In this document: piece after piece, positions 9,390-17,357 of the stretch
Layout: the number at the start of each line of letters is the position of its first letter
How positions within the stretch are numbered: position 1 is the stretch's first letter
The notes under the pieces: model-generated
Told to the model about the DNA's origin: nothing
Database searches by the model: none
The model's input: only the letters and a program-made list of their open reading frames with translations
Source: Methanocorpusculum sp.
GTDB lineage: Archaea > Halobacteriota > Methanomicrobia > Methanomicrobiales > Methanocorpusculaceae
Direction of reading: 5' to 3'
Assembly: GCA_029986255.1 (NCBI GenBank)
Contig: DALTYD010000004.1
Coordinates: 1 to 47,154 of the forward strand
Length of the DNA: 47,154 nucleotides
Program-made: the position numbers and the translations under genes

Positions 9390-9856
9390 ACTACTAATTA
9401 TCAGAGTGTACGTAATTAAGGATTATGCCATACCAGAATTCTGATACATCAATATTGCTCGACTTAAAGTAACGACACAAACACTAAAAAAGCAAATAGA
9501 TAAGAACACAGATGATTGGATACCATCTTCAAGATTATCCTATTGCTCATCCATCTATTTGATGCAAACGGAGTTCTTGCATATTTAACCCAATCGGTCC
9601 TCCTTAGTTCAGCGATGAATGGATTAGAAATAATTGGAAGTAATAAAGTAATAAATTTATCTCTCCTAAAACGAAGATTTATTCTTATTATATCAGAGAG
9701 AGCATATACATAGAAAAAATAATCTCAGAAACAATAGAATACCCTAATAAAACTAAAAGAGATAAAATACATCAGAGAATATATTATGAGAAAGTGATAT
9801 TTATCAGAAATAGAGTGTTTGTAATGAATTTTTAAAGATATATGAAAATTCATATA
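9390..9856. other. Gap between nadX and the small J-like gene
   Basis: Contains the nadX promoter near 9390-9475 on the minus strand. The rest (9475-9856) is AT-rich. A 65-codon open frame at 9516-9713 has no ribosome binding site or family features and I do not accept it as a gene. Confidence 0.4.
9431..9446 (-). promoter_or_regulatory. Palindrome in the nadX promoter, candidate operator
   Basis: TACCAGAATTCTGATA contains a perfect 10-bp palindrome (CAGAATTCTG, 9434-9443) with nearly symmetrical flanks, 42 bp upstream of nadX. Depending on which AT element is the TATA box, it overlaps the start site or lies just upstream of the TATA box. Both positions suit a regulator of NAD synthesis. This is an inference from symmetry and position only. 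Confidence 0.35.
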
Positions 9857-10045
9857 TTAAAACTGTTGTTGTAGAAATTCAAAAGCTGCTATAACTTTAG
9901 CAAATTCTTTGCAGAATGAAGGATTCTTCTCTGGGTTATACTTATCGCGAAGAGCACGAAATGCCTTTGCTGTCGTAACAAAATTCGAACCCATTGGAAC
10001 ACCAAGAATCGCATATGCCATCTCGACCGTCATCGTTTCGACCAT
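9857..10045 (-). CDS. Small degenerate J-domain-like protein
   Basis: A 62-residue protein that reads like a bare J-domain: AYAILGVP resembles the YxxLGV start of helix I, then KAFRALRDKYNPEKNP matches helix II and loop, then FAKVIAAFEFLQQ matches helix III. The invariant HPD tripeptide that stimulates DnaK ATPase is replaced by NPE (residues 37-39), so it cannot act as a normal DnaK co-chaperone. It could serve as a protein-interaction module. A start at the internal ATG (MTVEMAYAILG) is also possible. It stands alone in a large AT-rich gap. Being a gene at all is supported by the coherent domain pattern. Confidence 0.6.
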   Translation of the reverse strand: MVETMTVEMAYAILGVPMGSNFVTTAKAFRALRDKYNPEKNPSFCKEFAKVIAAFEFLQQQF

Positions 10046-10584
10046 AGTGTTATTATTTCGACGGCAAAAGAGAAAAAATGTGAGAGTGATAGCCTCTCCT
10101 TATGAGATAAGAAGAGAACAGTGACTTTGATCATATATCTTTGAACTTCCCATGCTTTATCACCTCCATCTATAGATTCAAGGAAAAAAACGTCATGCTT
10201 TAGTTGTACAAAATCTTATGATAAAATTATTAGCTAAAAAATCAATAGACTGAATAAAAATAACCAAAAAGAGCAATTCATTCAAATATAATTGGAGTAA
10301 ACGAACGACATTAATTAATCATAACAAATCTTTAGAGACAGTAGCAAAATACGTACATCACAAGGTTTCCAGTTCTTTTCCAGTTCTATACGTTCCATAT
10401 ACCAAAAACACCAAAGCATTTTTTCAGAAAAATATTTAAATGGATACTTCTACCTTGAAATCTATGTAAAAGTACATATATAGCATGCTGACGAATTAAG
10501 TAAGTTACAGTAATTCTGAGTATTTAGACCCGATAGTTAAGCGCAAAACAAAATGGGAAAAATACCACTATTGGTGGAATATTT
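10046..10584. other. Gap upstream of the symporter gene
   Basis: AT-rich. It holds an 11-bp tandem repeat (10366-10387), a TATA-like ATATTTAAAT near 10431-10440 and the ribosome binding site of the symporter (GGTGG, 10573-10577). No gene is recognisable. Confidence 0.45.
10366..10387. repeat. 11-bp perfect tandem repeat upstream of the symporter
   Basis: TTTCCAGTTCT occurs twice in direct succession, once per helical turn, about 50 bp before the TATA-like element of the symporter gene. A head-to-tail regulator site is possible. Confidence 0.6.
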
Positions 10585-12147
10585 GTGTTATACTGGGATA
10601 TAATCAGCATCGGAACAGCGTTCCTCATTTACTTCGCTGCAGTGATCTACATAGGATTCTTCTACTTCAAAAAGATAAAAACCGCAAGTGACTACGTACT
10701 AGGAGGGCGCAATCTACATCCATTTGTAGCAGCAATGTCTGCAGAATCATCCGACATGAGTGGATGGCTGCTCATTGGTCTACCAGGCCTAGCATATACA
10801 ACCGGTATGTCAATAGCCGGTTGGACCGCAATTGGCCTTGCAATTGGAACTTATCTAAACTGGAGATTTATTGCCAAACGCCTGAGAATATATACACACA
10901 AAGCAAAAGATTCACTAACAATTCCAGAATACCTCACAAACCGATTCCAGGAAAAAAAAGGATTAATTACTGTAATGACATCCATTTTTATTCTGATTTT
11001 CTTCATCGTTTACACTTCTGCCCAGTTTAAAGCAGGTGGGGTGCTATTCAGCTCATTGATAACAAACTATGGTGTTGATTTATGCGCGTTTGGGATTGAG
11101 GATGCAGATTCACGCTATGTTATTGGTGTACTGATTTGTGCACTAATTGTTCTCAGTTACACTTTTACTGGAGGATTCAAGGCAATATGTATCACTGATA
11201 CTATCCAGGGGTTATTAATGCTCTTTGCTCTAATTCTGGTACCGCTTCTCTCTTGTGTGATCTTATTCAATGAGGGAATAAATTTTGCATCCATAAACAC
11301 ACAGATGTTCTCATTGTTCCATGAGTACAACACCGAAAGTGGTATTTTTGAGTTTGTCTCAATCATTACAATTGTCTCGGGATTATCATGGGGATTTGGG
11401 TACTTTGGTCAGCCACATATTCTTCCTCGATTTATGGCAATCAAAGATCCTGAGGAGATACCAAAGGCGCGGAGAACAGCAATGATCTGGTTAATTCTCT
11501 CCTTATCCACTGCAATTTTTGTGGGTCTAGTTGGCCAGCTTATATTCCCAAACCATACATTGGATGAGAACGCTGAGCAGATCTTTATCCTGATGACAAG
11601 CAACATATTCGGTGCAATTCCATTCATCGCAGGTATCATCTACTGCGGAATTCTTGGTACGATCACGAGTACAGCATCTTCTCAATTGCTGGTGGCCTCC
11701 TCAGCAATCTCACAAGACCTCTACAAAAACATAATTAATAAAACCACATCAGACAACATCCACTTGTGGATATCTCGAGGAACAGTCATAGTTGTTTCTA
11801 TAATTGCAATCATTATCTCGTTAAATCAGGAAAACACAGTGTTCAATATTGTATCAAATGCTTGGGCGGGATTCGGCTGTACATTTGGAACAGTAATTCT
11901 TGTCAGTCTATTTTGGAAACGGATGAACTGGCAAGGAACACTCGCTGGAATCATTGCTGGGGGAATTGTCTCACTTGGATGGGGTACATACCTAACCAAA
12001 ATTACAGGACTCTATGAAATGGTACCTGGCGTGATTACAAGTTTGCTTGTAATTTATCTTGCTTCAAAGTTCACCACCAAACCAGAAAATGAGGTCACTA
12101 CTATATACGATGAGTACACGGTAGATATCGGCAATAGAAGTACTTAA
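10585..12147 (+). CDS. putP: Sodium:solute symporter, PutP (Na+/proline) type
   Basis: A 520-residue membrane protein of the sodium:solute symporter family with about 12-13 hydrophobic helices. The N-terminal segment FKKIKTASDYVLGGRNLHPF followed by SAESSDMSGWLLIGLPGLAY is the PutP hallmark that includes Na+/proline site residues. The segment WGFGYFGQPHILPRFMAIK near residue 272 is also typical. It should import proline or a similar compatible solute with Na+. The start appears to be GTG at 10585 with GGTGG 7 nt upstream. It has its own promoter region and no operon partners. Confidence 0.88.
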   Translation: MLYWDIISIGTAFLIYFAAVIYIGFFYFKKIKTASDYVLGGRNLHPFVAAMSAESSDMSGWLLIGLPGLAYTTGMSIAGWTAIGLAIGTYLNWRFIAKRLRIYTHKAKDSLTIPEYLTNRFQEKKGLITVMTSIFILIFFIVYTSAQFKAGGVLFSSLITNYGVDLCAFGIEDADSRYVIGVLICALIVLSYTFTGGFKAICITDTIQGLLMLFALILVPLLSCVILFNEGINFASINTQMFSLFHEYNTESGIFEFVSIITIVSGLSWGFGYFGQPHILPRFMAIKDPEEIPKARRTAMIWLILSLSTAIFVGLVGQLIFPNHTLDENAEQIFILMTSNIFGAIPFIAGIIYCGILGTITSTASSQLLVASSAISQDLYKNIINKTTSDNIHLWISRGTVIVVSIIAIIISLNQENTVFNIVSNAWAGFGCTFGTVILVSLFWKRMNWQGTLAGIIAGGIVSLGWGTYLTKITGLYEMVPGVITSLLVIYLASKFTTKPENEVTTIYDEYTVDIGNRST

Positions 12148-12460
12148 AATTCCTCATATTTTGAACTATTTTCGAATGCACAGAGCTAGCAAGTATGATG
12201 GATGATTCAACACAACCTAACAAGGATGATTTTAACGCTTTTTATATAGAATTGTAAGTTGTAAAGTGAACTTTTCCCATTCGAATAGGAACAAAATTCT
12301 ATATGTAATCTATGAATCAAAAGGAAAAATTCGAAATGACTGCAAAAAAAGATGAAAATATAAAATTATTTCATCATACAACATATCAAAATATTTTATA
12401 TCAAGAGAGGATGCTTACAGGATACACTTTTATGATACCAAAGAAAAAGCATATTAGATT
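12148..12460. other. Gap between symporter and GAPDH with an inverted repeat
   Basis: A 10-bp perfect inverted repeat (12244-12253 and 12295-12304, ATATAGAATT type) encloses a 41-nt interval that itself has small dyads. It could fold as a long RNA stem-loop ending the symporter transcript or in the GAPDH leader. Otherwise nothing is recognised. Confidence 0.4.
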
Positions 12461-13486
12461 ATGATTAGGATTGCAGTAAATGGATATGGAACCATCGGAA
12501 AACGTGTTGCAGACGCAGTCGCTGCACAACCTGACATGGAAATTATTGGAGTTTCCAAAACAAAAATGGGAGCAGAAGCATTCATTGCAAAAGAGCGGGG
12601 TTACCCTCTCTACATTACAGACATTTCCAATAAAGAAACATTCGAAAAAGCAGGTGTTCTTATTGCTGGAAGTGTTGAAGAGATGATTCAAGAAACTGAC
12701 ATCGTAGTCGATACAACACCAGGGGGTGTAGGTAAAGGAAACAAAACACTGTACGAAAAGTACGGTAAAAAAGCCATTTGGGAAGGGGGGGAAGAACATA
12801 AGATTGCAGGATTTTCCTTCAACGCATCTTGCAACTACAAAGATGCAATAGGGCGACAGTATGCCCGTGTTGTCTCCTGTAACACAACAGGTCTTTGTCG
12901 TATCATTAACCTAATCGACTCAGAATTTGGTGTCAATAAGGTCAGGGCAACTATAATTCGTCGAGGAGGTGATCCAGGAGACATTAAACACGGGCCTATT
13001 GATGCAATATCTCTAAATCCAGTCACAATTCCATCACATCATGGTCCAGACGTTCAGAGCGTGCTACCACACATCAACATCGTCACCTCTGCTATGATCG
13101 TACCAACAACCCTGATGCACATGCATTTTATCAACATGGAACTGAAAAAACCCACAACAAAACAACAAATAATCGACTTGATTAGGACCGATTCACGTCT
13201 CGGCTTAATCGAAAAGAGTACTGGCATTACTAGTACAGCAGAGTTAAAGGAATATACTTCTGATCTCCTCCGACCACGTGGAGATCTTTGGGAAAATGGT
13301 ATATTCAAGGATTCAATCTCCATTCTTGATGGAACCGATCTCTATCTATTCCAGGCAATCCATCAGGAAGCAGATGTTGTAGTGGAAACTGTTGACTGCA
13401 TTCGAGCAATGATAGGTGACGTAACGTCCGCAGAGGAATCAATTGCAATCACTAACAAAGCAATAGGAATGACGACTATCCACTAA
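12461..13486 (+). CDS. gap: Archaeal type II glyceraldehyde-3-phosphate dehydrogenase
   Basis: A 341-residue phosphorylating GAPDH of the archaeal class II family, catalysing interconversion of glyceraldehyde 3-phosphate and 1,3-bisphosphoglycerate, mainly in gluconeogenesis in methanogens. The N-terminal Rossmann motif is VNGYGTIGKRVADAV and the catalytic Cys140 sits in SCNTTGLCRIIN. RRGGDPGDIKHGPIDAI and the HHGPDVQSVLPHINIVT segment are diagnostic of the archaeal form. The stop lies 11 nt before the WG/phosphatase gene, so the two may be co-transcribed. Confidence 0.95.
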   Translation: MIRIAVNGYGTIGKRVADAVAAQPDMEIIGVSKTKMGAEAFIAKERGYPLYITDISNKETFEKAGVLIAGSVEEMIQETDIVVDTTPGGVGKGNKTLYEKYGKKAIWEGGEEHKIAGFSFNASCNYKDAIGRQYARVVSCNTTGLCRIINLIDSEFGVNKVRATIIRRGGDPGDIKHGPIDAISLNPVTIPSHHGPDVQSVLPHINIVTSAMIVPTTLMHMHFINMELKKPTTKQQIIDLIRTDSRLGLIEKSTGITSTAELKEYTSDLLRPRGDLWENGIFKDSISILDGTDLYLFQAIHQEADVVVETVDCIRAMIGDVTSAEESIAITNKAIGMTTIH

Positions 13487-13497
13487 CTCTCTTTTAT

Positions 13498-14685
13498 ATG
13501 GACTTTAACGATCTGAACATTAGTCCAGGCGCAACACATCACCTCTACAGAGGGAGACCAATATATGAACGTCGCTTTAAATTTGTTGGTCCATTTTGCT
13601 TACCAGGATTGGCTGCAGTTTATGATGGGAAAGAGGCATATCACATAAATCTTCTTGGGAAACCAGCATACAACGAGCGATATGCATGGGTTGGAAACTT
13701 TTCCGAAGGGATTGCACCCGTCCAAAACTCAAACGGGCAATATCTACTCATCGATGAGGAAGGAAAACCAATCACTTTTGATACATACATCTACGCAACT
13801 GGATTTTTTGAAGGCTCCGCAGTGGTGTATCACAAAATACTTGGAGCAACTCACATTACCACTGCAGGTGAACTGCTCTACGGAGACTGGTACTATGATG
13901 CTCGGCCGTTTTCCATGGGAAAAGCATACGTCCGGGATGAAAAAGGGTGGATTTTGATTAAAGCAGATGGAACAGTTATTGAACGAACTGAAAAACCAAC
14001 TGATTCGTTCCCATTGTGTGGAATGGTTCGTTATATTCCACAAGAAAATCCAATACCAAAAACTTTACAAAACACAAAATGGGATGCAGCAGCAGTTTTA
14101 ATGCGACATGGAGAGCGCGAACCATTCATAAAGGGCCAACCAGGACACACAAAAGTTCTCACCACACGAGGGAGGCAGCAATCACGAGCCTTTGGAGCTG
14201 CACTACCAAAGATACCTCTCAAAACATATGCAAGTCCAATAATGCGATGTACTCAGACAGCCAATGAGATTTTAATCGGGGCAAATCGTTCTTATAAAAC
14301 AAAGAAAAGCCTGATGCTTGGTGCACCAAGCGCCTATGTTATAGATGACGACATTGCAAGAGAACTCTACGTCGCAAATCATGTCAAGATTATAAGCCTT
14401 CGATATATTTCCGAAGAGACACTCCCTGGTCATTATCCAATCGTGGAAGGAACTCGGCGAATGGTTCAATTCATCGAAAGTACACTTGAAGATGGAAAAA
14501 TTTCCATCTGTATAACACACGATGCCTGGATTGTCCCATTCATTTCCATTTTGACTGGATATGATTTCACCAATGACTGGCCTGGTTTTTTGGACGGCTG
14601 CATTTTCCTGCGCCGGGGAAAGGAGGACTTCCTTTGGTGGCGTGGAATAGAACAGAGACTGGAAAGCTCTCTCCTCCATACGTGA
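13498..14685 (+). CDS. WG-repeat / histidine-phosphatase fusion protein
   Basis: A 395-residue two-part protein. Residues about 15-175 hold several WG-type beta repeats (for example YAWVGNFSEGIAPVQNSNG, FFEGSAVVY, FSMGKAYVRDEKGWILI). Residues about 195-395 are a histidine phosphatase: LMRHGERE with the catalytic RHG near residue 202, TTRGRQQSRAFG, ASPIMRCTQTA, and the second catalytic His in ITHDAWIVPF near residue 342. There is no signal peptide, so it should act in the cytoplasm on an unknown phosphoester, with the repeats as a binding platform. The gene closely follows gap, which hints at a sugar-phosphate substrate, but this is only context. Confidence 0.8.
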   Translation: MDFNDLNISPGATHHLYRGRPIYERRFKFVGPFCLPGLAAVYDGKEAYHINLLGKPAYNERYAWVGNFSEGIAPVQNSNGQYLLIDEEGKPITFDTYIYATGFFEGSAVVYHKILGATHITTAGELLYGDWYYDARPFSMGKAYVRDEKGWILIKADGTVIERTEKPTDSFPLCGMVRYIPQENPIPKTLQNTKWDAAAVLMRHGEREPFIKGQPGHTKVLTTRGRQQSRAFGAALPKIPLKTYASPIMRCTQTANEILIGANRSYKTKKSLMLGAPSAYVIDDDIARELYVANHVKIISLRYISEETLPGHYPIVEGTRRMVQFIESTLEDGKISICITHDAWIVPFISILTGYDFTNDWPGFLDGCIFLRRGKEDFLWWRGIEQRLESSLLHT

Positions 14686-14744
14686 CTCTGAAATGCAAGG
14701 AATGCAGCAGAATTTATCTCATTGTGATTCCAACCTAGTAAGAT

Positions 14745-15698
14745 ATGGATGCATATGAACTCGTTACCCGTAATACGGAGGAAATCATTACTGAAGAAGA
14801 ACTTCGGCAATTGTTGAACAAATCAACTAAGCGGGTATATACCGGGTATGAACCTAGTGGCGAGATTCATCTAGGTCACTTAGTGACCATCAATAAACTA
14901 ATGGATATGAAAGCAGCAGGATTTGATGTTGTAGTTTTGATTGCAAATTTGCACGCATATTTAAACCGAAAGGGAACATTTGAAGAAATTAAAGAACTAG
15001 CTGAGTACAATAAGGCATGTATTGAGGCATGCGGTCTAAAAAATGTGGAGTTTGTGCTGGGAACAGATATTCAATTATCTCCAACGTATCAAACCAAAGT
15101 TTTAACATTGTGCCAAGAAATCAATCTAAATCGTGCTACCCGTAGTATGGATGAGATAGGTCGATCAATGGAAAATCCAATGGTCTCACAGATGATATAC
15201 CCAGTTATGCAAGTCGTTGATATTCCAACTCTAAATGTTGATGCAGCAGTTGGGGGTATCGATCAGCGCAAGATTCATATGCTAGCCCGAGAACGTTTGC
15301 CAAGGATTGGTTACAATCCACCAGTCTGTATTCACACACCGATTCTAAATGGTCTTGATGGAAAAAAAATGTCTTCTTCAAAGGGAAATGTCATTTCAGT
15401 TGCGGATTCTCCAGAAGATATTAAAATAAAAATGAAAAAAGCATATTGCCCAAAAGAGGTAAAAGAAAACCCAATTCTGCAGGTGTTCCAATACAACATC
15501 TTCCCCCGTGTATCAGAAATAGTCATTCATCGTCCTAAAAAATATGGAGAAAACATGGAGTACCAAAACTATGCCGAACTTGAGGATGCGTATGCTGCAG
15601 GAAAGATTCATCCAATGGATCTCAAGACAACCTGTGGGGAGATGCTAATAGATCTCCTCAACGATGCATATTCATACGTGCAGAGCTGTAAAGATTAA
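14745..15698 (+). CDS. tyrS: Tyrosyl-tRNA synthetase, archaeal type
   Basis: A 317-residue class I synthetase charging tRNA-Tyr. The HIGH-equivalent is HLGH (residues 42-45, within GYEPSGEIHLGHL) and the KMSKS-equivalent is KMSSSKG near residue 209. The length, without the C-terminal domain of bacterial TyrRS, is normal for archaea and eukaryotes. YPVMQVVDI and the VGGIDQRKIHMLARE segment form the tyrosine and ATP pockets. It is separated from the upstream gene by about 60 nt. Confidence 0.96.
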   Translation: MDAYELVTRNTEEIITEEELRQLLNKSTKRVYTGYEPSGEIHLGHLVTINKLMDMKAAGFDVVVLIANLHAYLNRKGTFEEIKELAEYNKACIEACGLKNVEFVLGTDIQLSPTYQTKVLTLCQEINLNRATRSMDEIGRSMENPMVSQMIYPVMQVVDIPTLNVDAAVGGIDQRKIHMLARERLPRIGYNPPVCIHTPILNGLDGKKMSSSKGNVISVADSPEDIKIKMKKAYCPKEVKENPILQVFQYNIFPRVSEIVIHRPKKYGENMEYQNYAELEDAYAAGKIHPMDLKTTCGEMLIDLLNDAYSYVQSCKD

Positions 15699-15857
15699 TC
15701 ACATTAACCATTTATAACCAAATCAACTAATCAAGATTCTAAATAAAAAAAATTTCTCCTGAAGAGAAAATTCACAAAAATTGCAATATCCCCTCAAACC
15801 TCACAAAAAGAAAGGGAGAGGAGAAGAACCAAGTACACGAAAAAATACTAATTGAAA

Positions 15858-16700
15858 ATGCATAAAAAAATGAAATCAACATCAAATCACCGAGATTATA
15901 TCCATGAAAATATCAAAAAAATTAAAAAACTTGATCAAAAATTTACTGATATCAATACAAAAATTCGTAAAGATGATGATGATCACAAAGTTATTGATGA
16001 GGTTTTTGATGAAACTACACTTCTTACACTGTACAAACTAGTAAACAAAAAAGTAATCAAATCAATAGGGGGATCTATTTCAACTGGAAAAGAAGCAAAC
16101 GTCTTTATTGCAGAATATACAGATAAAGCAGGCGAAAAGAGCTCTGCAGCTGTTAAAATTTACCGTATGCGCACGGGTAATTTCACGACCATGAGCGAAT
16201 ACGTTTTAGGCGATCCCAGGTTTTCCAACATCAAGCAAACGCATAAAGACATTATTTTTTCCTGGACTAAAAAGGAGTACAGCAATCTTTCTCGCTGCAG
16301 AGATGCAGGGATCCCATGCCCAAAACCAATTGCTTTTGATAGAAATATCCTAATCATGGAATTTTTAGGGGAAAAAGGGATACCCTACCCCCAAATACGC
16401 AAAAAACTCCCAAAAAGTCCAAAGGAAACCTATCAAGAGGCAATTGGCCTCATTCGTGACCTATATCAGAAAGCAAATCTTGTACATGGAGATTTTTCCG
16501 AATATAACATCCTTTCAGGAGAGGAAGAACTTATTCTAATTGACATGGGCCAGGCTGTAACACCTGAACATCCAAAAGCCTATAATTTTCTATACCGCGA
16601 TATTAGAAACATTAACAAATTTTTTGCACAAAAGTGCAAAATATCCAATGAACTTGACTTATTTCGTAACATAGTTGGAGAAGAATTTTTTAAGAGATAA
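15858..16700 (+). CDS. rio1: RIO1-type serine/threonine protein kinase
   Basis: An atypical protein kinase with an ATP-binding segment GGSISTGKEANVFIAEY near residue 73, the catalytic loop LVHGDFSEYNIL and the metal-binding LIDMGQAV. RIO1 kinases act in late small-ribosomal-subunit maturation. I start at ATG 15858; an in-frame TTG six bases upstream is less likely. The stop is one base before the ATG of the KH-domain gene, and this pairing is common in archaea and supports a joint role in 16S rRNA or 30S assembly. Confidence 0.93.
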   Translation: MHKKMKSTSNHRDYIHENIKKIKKLDQKFTDINTKIRKDDDDHKVIDEVFDETTLLTLYKLVNKKVIKSIGGSISTGKEANVFIAEYTDKAGEKSSAAVKIYRMRTGNFTTMSEYVLGDPRFSNIKQTHKDIIFSWTKKEYSNLSRCRDAGIPCPKPIAFDRNILIMEFLGEKGIPYPQIRKKLPKSPKETYQEAIGLIRDLYQKANLVHGDFSEYNILSGEEELILIDMGQAVTPEHPKAYNFLYRDIRNINKFFAQKCKISNELDLFRNIVGEEFFKR

Positions 16701-16701
16701 C

Positions 16702-17244
16702 ATGACTCAGGAAGTAAAAATCCCTAGCGAACGTATCGGTGTAATCATCGGGAAGCACGGAAAAACCCGAAAAATTCTGGAAAAACAGCTAGATGTAACA
16801 CTCAAAGTTGATAGCAATGAAGGAATAATTATCATAACTAACAAAGAGAACTCACTTGCCGAGATCAAAACGATGGAGATTATCAAAGCAATCAGTCGTG
16901 GATTTTCTCCAGAACGCGCTATGAAGCTATTGGAAGATGACAATATAATACTAGACTTGATCGACATATCCAATGATGCTGATAATCCACAAAAACTTTC
17001 TCGTGTTCGGGGAAGAATTATTGGCAGAAATGGAAAATCTCGTGAACAAATCGAGAATATGACCGGAACTTATATCTCGGTGTACGGAAAAACTATAAGC
17101 ATTATTGGCCTTCCCGACCAGGTGAACGATGCCCACACAGCAATTATTATGCTGATTAATGGCTCAGATCATAATATTGTATTCAATTTTTTGGATCGAA
17201 AGAAAAAGGAAGCAAAGATGAATATGATAAGCTACTACTACTAG
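16702..17244 (+). CDS. KH-domain RNA-binding protein (Pno1/Dim2-like)
   Basis: A 180-residue protein with two KH domains: KIPSERIGVIIGKHGKTRK at the N-terminus and RGRIIGRNGKSREQIENMTG near residue 105. Both show the GxxG loop that binds RNA. It resembles the archaeal counterpart of eukaryotic Pno1/Dim2, a partner in 18S/16S rRNA 3'-end processing. The ATG at 16702 follows the rio1 stop by one base; the longer open frame overlapping rio1 from 16675 has no family similarity before this point. Confidence 0.92.
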   Translation: MTQEVKIPSERIGVIIGKHGKTRKILEKQLDVTLKVDSNEGIIIITNKENSLAEIKTMEIIKAISRGFSPERAMKLLEDDNIILDLIDISNDADNPQKLSRVRGRIIGRNGKSREQIENMTGTYISVYGKTISIIGLPDQVNDAHTAIIMLINGSDHNIVFNFLDRKKKEAKMNMISYYY

Positions 17245-17313
17245 AGAGATGGGCAAACAAGCCCATTCATTTCAACCAATTACAAATTTATTTATAAACA
17301 AATGTTCTCCAGA

Positions 17314-17335
17314 GTTCCACTAGAAACGAAGGGGT
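17314..17335 (+). promoter_or_regulatory. Isolated ORB-like (origin recognition box) element upstream of hel308
   Basis: The sequence starting GTTCCACTAGAAACGAAG and ending in GGGGT is very close to the general archaeal mini-ORB pattern (TTCCAnTGGAAAC-GAAA-GGGGT, from memory), bound by Orc1/Cdc6. It lies 23 bp before the hel308 ATG and about 2.9 kb from the main origin element, with the G-run pointing towards the origin. It could be an outlying origin box or a site where Orc1 controls hel308. Confidence 0.6.
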
Positions 17336-17357
17336 CTTATATCAGATCGATTATTTC

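Noticed and set aside
9516..9713. 65-codon open frame on +
   Set aside because: No ribosome binding site, no family pattern, and chance open frames of this length are common in AT-rich DNA.
10366..10387. TTTCCAGTTCT repeat considered as a degenerate ORB
   Set aside because: It lacks the G-run and the dyad of ORB elements; only the TTTCCA part matches.
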